Origin: an uncultured Lachnospiraceae bacterium
Lineage (GTDB): Bacteria; Bacillota; Clostridia; Lachnospirales; Lachnospiraceae
Direction: 5' to 3'
Assembly: GCA_910578715.1 (NCBI GenBank)
Contig: CAJTRL010000004.1
Coordinates: forward strand, 1 to 64,000
Length of the DNA: 64,000 nucleotides
Shown here: positions 59,331 through 64,000 of the stretch, in pieces
Layout of the letters: every line of letters begins with the position of its first letter
Position numbering within the stretch: position 1 is the first letter of the stretch
Program-made: the position numbers and the translations under genes
Notes under the pieces: model-generated
The model's input: the letters and a program-made list of their open reading frames with translations, nothing else
The model's database searches: none
Told to the model about the DNA's origin: nothing

Positions 59331-60173
59331 TTATTCTTTTACAGCACCGATATTAACACCCTGTACAAAATATTTCTGTAAGAAAGGATACAGAATCATG
59401 AACGGGATAATAACAACGATAATCGCTGCGTTTTTAATCGTATTTTCCGTCGCGTTTCCGGACGCCGTAGGCAAATCGCTGCCCATAATCATACCACGCA
59501 GCTTCATCTGGAAGTTATATAAATCGGAATTGTTAATATACAGTTTGTAATGTGTATAATCGTTCCAGTAAGATACCGCATACATCAGACCGATGGAAGC
59601 AAGCGCCGGTTTCGACATCGGAAGCACGATTCTGACAAAAGTCTGCATCGGCGTACTGCCATCCAGCGTGGCGGCCTCATACAGACTGGCCGGAATCCCC
59701 TCAAAGAAGTTCCTCATCAAAACCAGATTGTATACATTCAACGCCGGATACAGGATAACAACCCACAGGGTATTCGTCAGATGGAGCTGTCTCAATACCA
59801 GATAAGTAGGAATCATACCACCGTTGAAAATCATCGTAAACAATAACAGATTGGCAAAGATACCGCGCCCAGGCATTTCCCACTGAATCAGCACATATGC
59901 GCCGAGCGTCGATAAAGTAAGCGCCAGCAGCGTACCGACAATCGTCGTGAACACGGAAATCAACAACGGACGGGACAGCGTCGGGTTCGACAATACCTGC
60001 TGATAACCGTCAAGTCCGAATTTTTCCGGCCACAGTTTCATACCATAAGCGGTTTTTAAATCAAAGGAGTCAACCAGTATCTTCCAGATTGGAATAATAA
60101 TTATCAAAGCAAGGATAATAAATACGATGCCGTTTACAACCGAGAAGACTTCTATTTTCTTTTTCTTTTTCAT
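59331..60173 (-). CDS. CUT1 sugar ABC transporter permease (LplC/YtcP-like)
   Basis: A permease of about 280 residues with six helices. The start is ATG 60173 (MKKKKKIEVFSVVNGIV), with AGGAGGGAG upstream; the frame is open to 60227 without support. It overlaps or abuts the upstream permease gene. The cytoplasmic EAA loop is visible as 'EGIPASLYEAATLDGSTPMQTFVRIVLPMSKPAL'. It belongs to the LplC/YtcP group, which imports oligo-galacturonides or related oligosaccharides in Firmicutes. It needs an ATPase encoded elsewhere. Confidence 0.9.
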   Translation of the reverse strand: MKKKKKIEVFSVVNGIVFIILALIIIIPIWKILVDSFDLKTAYGMKLWPEKFGLDGYQQVLSNPTLSRPLLISVFTTIVGTLLALTLSTLGAYVLIQWEMPGRGIFANLLLFTMIFNGGMIPTYLVLRQLHLTNTLWVVILYPALNVYNLVLMRNFFEGIPASLYEAATLDGSTPMQTFVRIVLPMSKPALASIGLMYAVSYWNDYTHYKLYINNSDLYNFQMKLRGMIMGSDLPTASGNATENTIKNAAIIVVIIPFMILYPFLQKYFVQGVNIGAVKE

Positions 60174-60187
60174 ATCGCTTCTCCCTC

Positions 60188-61150
60188 CTATACAATTCCG
60201 CGGCCTTCGCGTACTTTCTTGCTCCACTGGTTACATACGAGCACAAGCACCATGCCGACTAATGATTTGAATAGACCAACGGCGGTCGTATATCCATAGT
60301 TCGGAATCGAACCACTGTTAAAACTCTGATAATAGATATATGTTTCGAGAACATTGGATACATCCAGTACTGCATCGTTCTGCAATACGAAAGCTGCCTC
60401 GAACAAATTCATGACCTTAGCAAGGTTCAGAATGATAACGGTCAAAATCGTATTTGCAAGCGCGGGGAAGGTAATATAACGCATTTTGCCCCAGCGCCCG
60501 GCGCCATCAATGGCCGCCGCCTCATAGAGTTCCACGTTCATGCCGGCGAGCGTTGCCATAAAGATAACGGTCTGCCAGCCGGTTTCTTTCCAAAGCTGAA
60601 TCGCGTAGAACGTTCCTCTCCATGTTTTGGAACTTCCCAGGAAATAAATCATATTATTGGCATCGACCAGTCCGAGATTTACAAGGAGCGTGTTCACAAG
60701 GCCCTGGCCGGTAGGAGCCAGAATCAAGGAGAACAGGGACGCCGTAACAACCCACGATAAGAAGTGGGGCAGATAAATAATTGTCTGAACTACTTTCTTA
60801 AAATGAATGTTGATAATTTCATTCAGAAACAGAGAAACCACAACCGCTACCAATGTCGTTAAAACCAGCCGGATAACGCTGATTTGCAGTGTGTTCCAGA
60901 ATGCCGACCAGAATCCCGGCATACCAAACATCTTGCTGAAGTTCTCAAATGCTACAAACTTCGGCTCTTTGATGCCATTATAATTTGTAAAAGCGAATCT
61001 TACCCCAAGCATGGGCAGATAATAGAAAATAATTGCAAAAACCAGAACCGGAAGAAACATCACATAAAATCCTGCATATTTCTTCATCCTAACCCCCAAT
61101 GGCTTGTTTGAACCCGGTTTCTGCTTGGAAACTGACTGTTTTTTACTCAT
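60188..61150 (-). CDS. CUT1 sugar ABC transporter permease (LplB/YteP-like)
   Basis: A 320-residue permease with six helices beginning near residue 25, and a basic N-terminus. Typical segments: 'YYLPMLGVRFAFTNY', 'LYEAAAIDGAGRWGKMRYITFPAL' (EAA loop), and a conserved end 'LVCNQWSKKVREGRGIV'. It pairs with the next permease. The LplB/YteP-type import system for pectin oligosaccharides has the same order: binding protein, B, C. Start with GGAAGAGAGG region upstream. Confidence 0.9.
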   Translation of the reverse strand: MSKKQSVSKQKPGSNKPLGVRMKKYAGFYVMFLPVLVFAIIFYYLPMLGVRFAFTNYNGIKEPKFVAFENFSKMFGMPGFWSAFWNTLQISVIRLVLTTLVAVVVSLFLNEIINIHFKKVVQTIIYLPHFLSWVVTASLFSLILAPTGQGLVNTLLVNLGLVDANNMIYFLGSSKTWRGTFYAIQLWKETGWQTVIFMATLAGMNVELYEAAAIDGAGRWGKMRYITFPALANTILTVIILNLAKVMNLFEAAFVLQNDAVLDVSNVLETYIYYQSFNSGSIPNYGYTTAVGLFKSLVGMVLVLVCNQWSKKVREGRGIV

Positions 61151-61203
61151 GAATGCCTCTCTTCCTTCCCCGATAAAAATAATTTACCTTATTTTGGTGA
61201 ATG

Positions 61204-61236
61204 ATATGGAGCTATGGAAGTCCCATAGCTCCATAT
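61204..61236 (-). other. Perfect 14-bp hairpin between binding-protein and permease genes
   Basis: ATATGGAGCTATGG pairs perfectly with its complement across a 5-base loop. No T run follows on the minus strand. Such hairpins typically protect the binding-protein mRNA and lower permease expression. Confidence 0.75.
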
Positions 61237-61278
61237 TTCTTATTTTTCCAAAAATCGCTCAGAGGAAAAAGTATTTAA

Positions 61279-62952
61279 TTACTGATTCAAAGAATCAACA
61301 ATCTGCTGTGACCATGCAGCGCCGCCGTCAGCTTCAAACTTCGCATAACCTTCTTCGATGGTCATTTCGCCCATAGCAACCTTTGCAACGATTTCGTTCT
61401 TCAGGGTTGTAAGGTCACCGTTGTACTCTGCCATAGCGTCCGTACTCGGAATCAGGTCTGCCGTTACACAGTTTGCAGCAAACAGTTCCGCAGATGCCTT
61501 AGCTTCCGGAGCAGTTGTCTGCTCTGCCGGGTCGTTAGCCAGCTCAACGAGTGCAAGCGCCGGGTCAATATGAGCTTTTGTATACTGCGTACCAGGTGTT
61601 TCAAGGTTATCTAACATATGGAATTCGCCTTCAGCGTAAACCTTTTCTTTAGATTCGCCTTTATCGTTTGTTTCGCCTGCATATAATGTTTCAGCAGCAG
61701 TTGACCAGTGTGTGCCTTCTACACCGTATGTGAAGAGGAACTGTACATCCCCCCCGTCCTGCATCGCTTCGATGAAGTATTTGAATACGCCTTCAGGGTT
61801 CTCACAGGTAGATGTGATACACCATGTCGGAGGAATACGGTCAAGGTATGCGCCAACTTCCGCAATCGGAGGAAGCGCTACCAGCTCGCTGTCAAGTTCG
61901 TTGTTCTCAAGGTTGTTCTTCAGGTTAGAAGCCCATGTGCCTGCCCAGTAAGTAAATACACCGAAGTTATCGCTGTAGAATTTGTTACGGCAGTCACCTG
62001 TACCGTTTGTCAGAGTCGTCGGGTCAATTACGCCCTTCGCATAAGCGTCAGCCAGTCTCTCAAGAGCTGCTTTCATAGCGTCCTCTGTAAAGCCGTCCGC
62101 ATAGGTTCCATCTTCTTTCAGGTAGAAGCTCGGATGAGCGTCCTGATAGAACTCAGGCAGATAGTTGATATAAGGAGCTTCGTTTCCGATGAAACCAGCC
62201 GCCGTTACACCGAATGTATTTCCGTTCGTGCCGTCGCCGTCCGGGTCACCTGTTGTGAATGCTTCCAGCATTGCAAGGTATTCTTCATAGTTGGTCGGTG
62301 CGCTTGTGATACCGCAGTTGTCCATCCATGCTTTCTTAACGTAGGTAACACATCCGTTACCACGGGTTGTAGGCATACCATACAGTCTGCCGTCCAGCTT
62401 AACGCCTTCAACAACGCCCGCGCCGCCGTGAGCTTCCTGTCTTGCTTTCAGTTCGGAATTTTCCCACGCATCTGTCATATCCCAGAGTACGCCTTCAGCA
62501 GCATATGCTGAATAATATGTACTGGAAAGAATGATTACATCCGGCCAGTCGCCGCTTGCGATTGTCTGGCCAACGTTGTCGTAATAAGCATCGTGGTCAG
62601 GCTGGATAACATTTACTTTAATTCCTGTCAGTTCCTGGAACTTCGCCCAGAACTGTTCCTGTCCGTTCTCTTTTGTGAAAACAGTACCATCAATCATGAT
62701 GGTGATTTCTTCCGGTTTCTCAACATCGTCTGCTGCCGGTTCTGCTTCTGCCTGTGTGTTGTCTGCTGCTGCGGTATTGTCTGCTGCAGCTGTGTTGTCG
62801 GTGCTGCTCGTATCTGTCGTAGCCGTATTATCGGTAGTCGCTGCGGAATCAGTATTGGTTGTAGATGAGCTGTCCGCATTACCGCCGCCGCATCCTACTA
62901 AGGACGCTGTCATAGCAGCAACCATGAACAAAGAAATAATTTTCTTTTTCAT
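61279..62952 (-). CDS. Extracellular sugar-binding lipoprotein of the CUT1 importer (LplA-like)
   Basis: A 557-residue lipoprotein: signal peptide with lipobox LVGCG (Cys21), a Thr/Asp/Ala/Asn spacer with repeated 'TDNTA' and 'AADNT' units (about 30-70), then a large SBP domain with 'GDWPDVIILSSTYYS', 'MPTTRGNGCVTYVKKAWMDN', 'FGVFTYWAGTWA'. The size and pattern fit the LplA/YtcQ group for pectin oligosaccharides. The start has AAGGAGG seven bases upstream. It follows a perfect consensus promoter and a palindromic operator candidate. First gene of the unit with two permeases and CE12. Confidence 0.92.
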   Translation of the reverse strand: MKKKIISLFMVAAMTASLVGCGGGNADSSSTTNTDSAATTDNTATTDTSSTDNTAAADNTAAADNTQAEAEPAADDVEKPEEITIMIDGTVFTKENGQEQFWAKFQELTGIKVNVIQPDHDAYYDNVGQTIASGDWPDVIILSSTYYSAYAAEGVLWDMTDAWENSELKARQEAHGGAGVVEGVKLDGRLYGMPTTRGNGCVTYVKKAWMDNCGITSAPTNYEEYLAMLEAFTTGDPDGDGTNGNTFGVTAAGFIGNEAPYINYLPEFYQDAHPSFYLKEDGTYADGFTEDAMKAALERLADAYAKGVIDPTTLTNGTGDCRNKFYSDNFGVFTYWAGTWASNLKNNLENNELDSELVALPPIAEVGAYLDRIPPTWCITSTCENPEGVFKYFIEAMQDGGDVQFLFTYGVEGTHWSTAAETLYAGETNDKGESKEKVYAEGEFHMLDNLETPGTQYTKAHIDPALALVELANDPAEQTTAPEAKASAELFAANCVTADLIPSTDAMAEYNGDLTTLKNEIVAKVAMGEMTIEEGYAKFEADGGAAWSQQIVDSLNQ

Positions 62953-62991
62953 AAAAACCTCCTTAAAAATGTAAATAATTTTTCTTTAGAT

Positions 62992-63005
62992 ATGATTGCA
63001 ATCAT
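62992..63005. promoter_or_regulatory. Perfect palindrome at the importer transcription start (candidate operator)
   Basis: ATGATTGCAATCAT is a 14-base perfect palindrome beginning just after the predicted start site (about 63008 on the minus strand). Its position is that of a repressor operator. The binding protein is unknown. Confidence 0.6.
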
Positions 63006-63014
63006 CTGTATCCT

Positions 63015-63043
63015 ATTATATAACTATAAGAAGGTTCTGTCAA
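63015..63043 (-). promoter_or_regulatory. Consensus sigma-A promoter of the CUT1 importer operon
   Basis: TTGACA (63043-63038), a 17-base spacer, and TATAAT (63020-63015): a full match to the consensus. With the start near 63008, the leader runs about 55 bases to the ATG. Such a strong promoter needs repression, consistent with the palindrome. Confidence 0.88.
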
Positions 63044-63071
63044 AGCATTTTTTCGATTTTAAGCTATAAAA

Positions 63072-64000
63072 TCATATTTTAAACACTGAAATTTCAGACT
63101 TTAATTCCTGCATATTATCTCCGAGCATATCGGCGGTTCTGTTCAGGTTCTCAACGTTGGCAAGAAGCCGTCCCGCAATGTCCTTTACCTTCTCCGCCCG
63201 GTCAGCCGTTTCCTCGATAATGTTGGAAATATTCTGAACGCCCTGAACCGTATCGCTCCGCTCCGCATCGGCCTTTTCCATGCTTGTTACAATTTCTTCC
63301 AGTCCTCCCGCAAGCATATTCATCTGCTTACGCATATCGCCGAACACCTTGATTACCTGCTCGACCGCCTCGGTCTGCAAATCCACCATCTTCTGCGCCT
63401 GCTGCGCATTCTGTACGCTGCTTTCCGTCTGGCTCATAATGTGCGACACGTTTCTCTGGATTTCTCCCGCCGCCTTGGCCGAATCATCTGCCAGCTTCCG
63501 GATTTCCTCCGCAACGACCGCAAACCCTCTTCCGGCATCTCCCGCTCTCGCCGCCTCAATCGACGCATTCAGCGAAAGGAGATTCGTCTGCTCGGAAATG
63601 GAAGTAATCGTCTCAACAAAGGAATTGATAATTTCGTATTCTTTTTTCAGCGATTCTATGCTGCTGCCCACTTCGGAAGTAATCTCCGTCGTCGTATGCG
63701 CGCGTTCGCCAAGAAGCTGCACATATTCTATCCCGCGGTTAATCATCATTTCGTTCTCGCCCACAAGCGCTTCCACTTTTTCGATGACCCTGTTGACTTC
63801 CTGAAGCTCATTGGATAAAGTATCTGTCCGCGCCACACATTCCAGCGCGTTTTCCGACTGTCTGCCGATTCCTTCATGAATTTCCTCAATCGCCCGTGTA
63901 ATATCCTGTGAACAGTCGTTAATTACTTCCGAAACCTCTTCCACGCTGCCTGCCGATTTCTCCAGTTCGTTCGTCGCATTCGTTACTTTGTTGACCAGAT
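63072..64000 (-). CDS. Methyl-accepting chemotaxis protein, C-terminal part (cut by window edge)
   Basis: The frame stays open to the window edge (LVNKVTNATNELEKSAGS before the visible GTG at 63944), so the gene starts outside. About 309 codons are visible. It has the signalling hairpin tip 'ISEQTNLLSLNASIEAARAGDAGRGFAVVAEEIRKLA', which binds CheA/CheW, and flanking heptad-rich methylation helices. The sensor part is not seen. It could report sugar or pectin fragments given the neighbouring importer. It lies upstream of the importer promoter. Confidence 0.95.
   Translation of the reverse strand, partial: LVNKVTNATNELEKSAGSVEEVSEVINDCSQDITRAIEEIHEGIGRQSENALECVARTDTLSNELQEVNRVIEKVEALVGENEMMINRGIEYVQLLGERAHTTTEITSEVGSSIESLKKEYEIINSFVETITSISEQTNLLSLNASIEAARAGDAGRGFAVVAEEIRKLADDSAKAAGEIQRNVSHIMSQTESSVQNAQQAQKMVDLQTEAVEQVIKVFGDMRKQMNMLAGGLEEIVTSMEKADAERSDTVQGVQNISNIIEETADRAEKVKDIAGRLLANVENLNRTADMLGDNMQELKSEISVFKI

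Noticed and set aside
61708..62511. 267-codon plus-strand frame opposite the CUT1 binding protein
   Set aside because: Cys/Val/Arg-rich complement of a conserved lipoprotein; no ribosome site.
1..64000. tRNA, rRNA, CRISPR arrays and prophage modules
   Set aside because: No cloverleaf, rRNA-like stretch, repeat-spacer array or phage structural gene was seen by eye; a covariance search was not possible.

Overview
The window looks like a chromosomal stretch from a spore-forming, plant-polysaccharide-using gut Clostridium of the Lachnospiraceae type. The basis is SpmB, a T-box-controlled metG, the split transketolase, Clostridium-type arabinose genes, an MsmX-like ATPase, Firmicutes Shine-Dalgarno sites and moderate GC. 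This is inference from gene content; no rRNA or other species marker is present. Nearly all genes lie on the minus strand.

Layout. 1-200: right end of an IS256-type insertion sequence. 208-11043: c-di-GMP and carbohydrate-sensing genes (a diguanylate cyclase with a LacI-type sugar-binding sensor, a CdaR-like regulator, an orphan MsmX-like ATPase, a Cache-GGDEF cyclase, YesL, a double-HD/HD-GYP protein, a GNAT enzyme, a D-2-hydroxyacid dehydrogenase). 11240-15804: secreted DUF1002 protein, lipase-like hydrolase, and metG with a T-box leader. 16069-18420: small accessory island with a DUF3892 protein, a PIN toxin and its small partner, and a coiled-coil membrane protein behind a palindrome-rich leader. 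18421-20009: map and rpe.

20144-36643 is an L-arabinose locus. It holds a ribose/galactofuranose-type ABC importer, araA, an FGGY kinase, araD and both halves of a split transketolase. An AraR-type repressor is encoded divergently. Beyond it lies a second set of a sugar-binding lipoprotein, a YesM/LytS-type kinase and a YesN-type regulator. This set looks like a three-component sugar sensor built around a paralogue of the transport binding protein, so arabinose uptake may be under two independent controls.

36755-46847 is mixed: a third GGDEF protein, a DUF885 peptidase-like protein, a FabT-like MarR regulator, a RhuM accessory gene, a MacB-type ABC system with a very large coiled-coil permease and a membrane-anchored Mrr-like nuclease, and spmB. 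46900-50129 is a ROK sugar kinase with ackA and pta. 50181-62952 is a pectin/arabinan utilisation block: SDR and SnoaL-like enzymes, GH105 plus a degenerate GH105 paralogue, a MATE exporter, an ankyrin-GH43 fusion, GH43, a CE12 acetylesterase, and a CUT1 importer without an ATPase. The orphan MsmX-like ATPase at 4.6-5.7 kb could energise that importer. The window ends inside a methyl-accepting chemotaxis protein.

Overall the genes describe uptake of arabinan/rhamnogalacturonan fragments, intracellular trimming, entry of arabinose into the pentose phosphate pathway (araA, kinase, araD, transketolase, rpe), and energy recovery as acetate (pta-ackA), with several sugar-responsive regulators.
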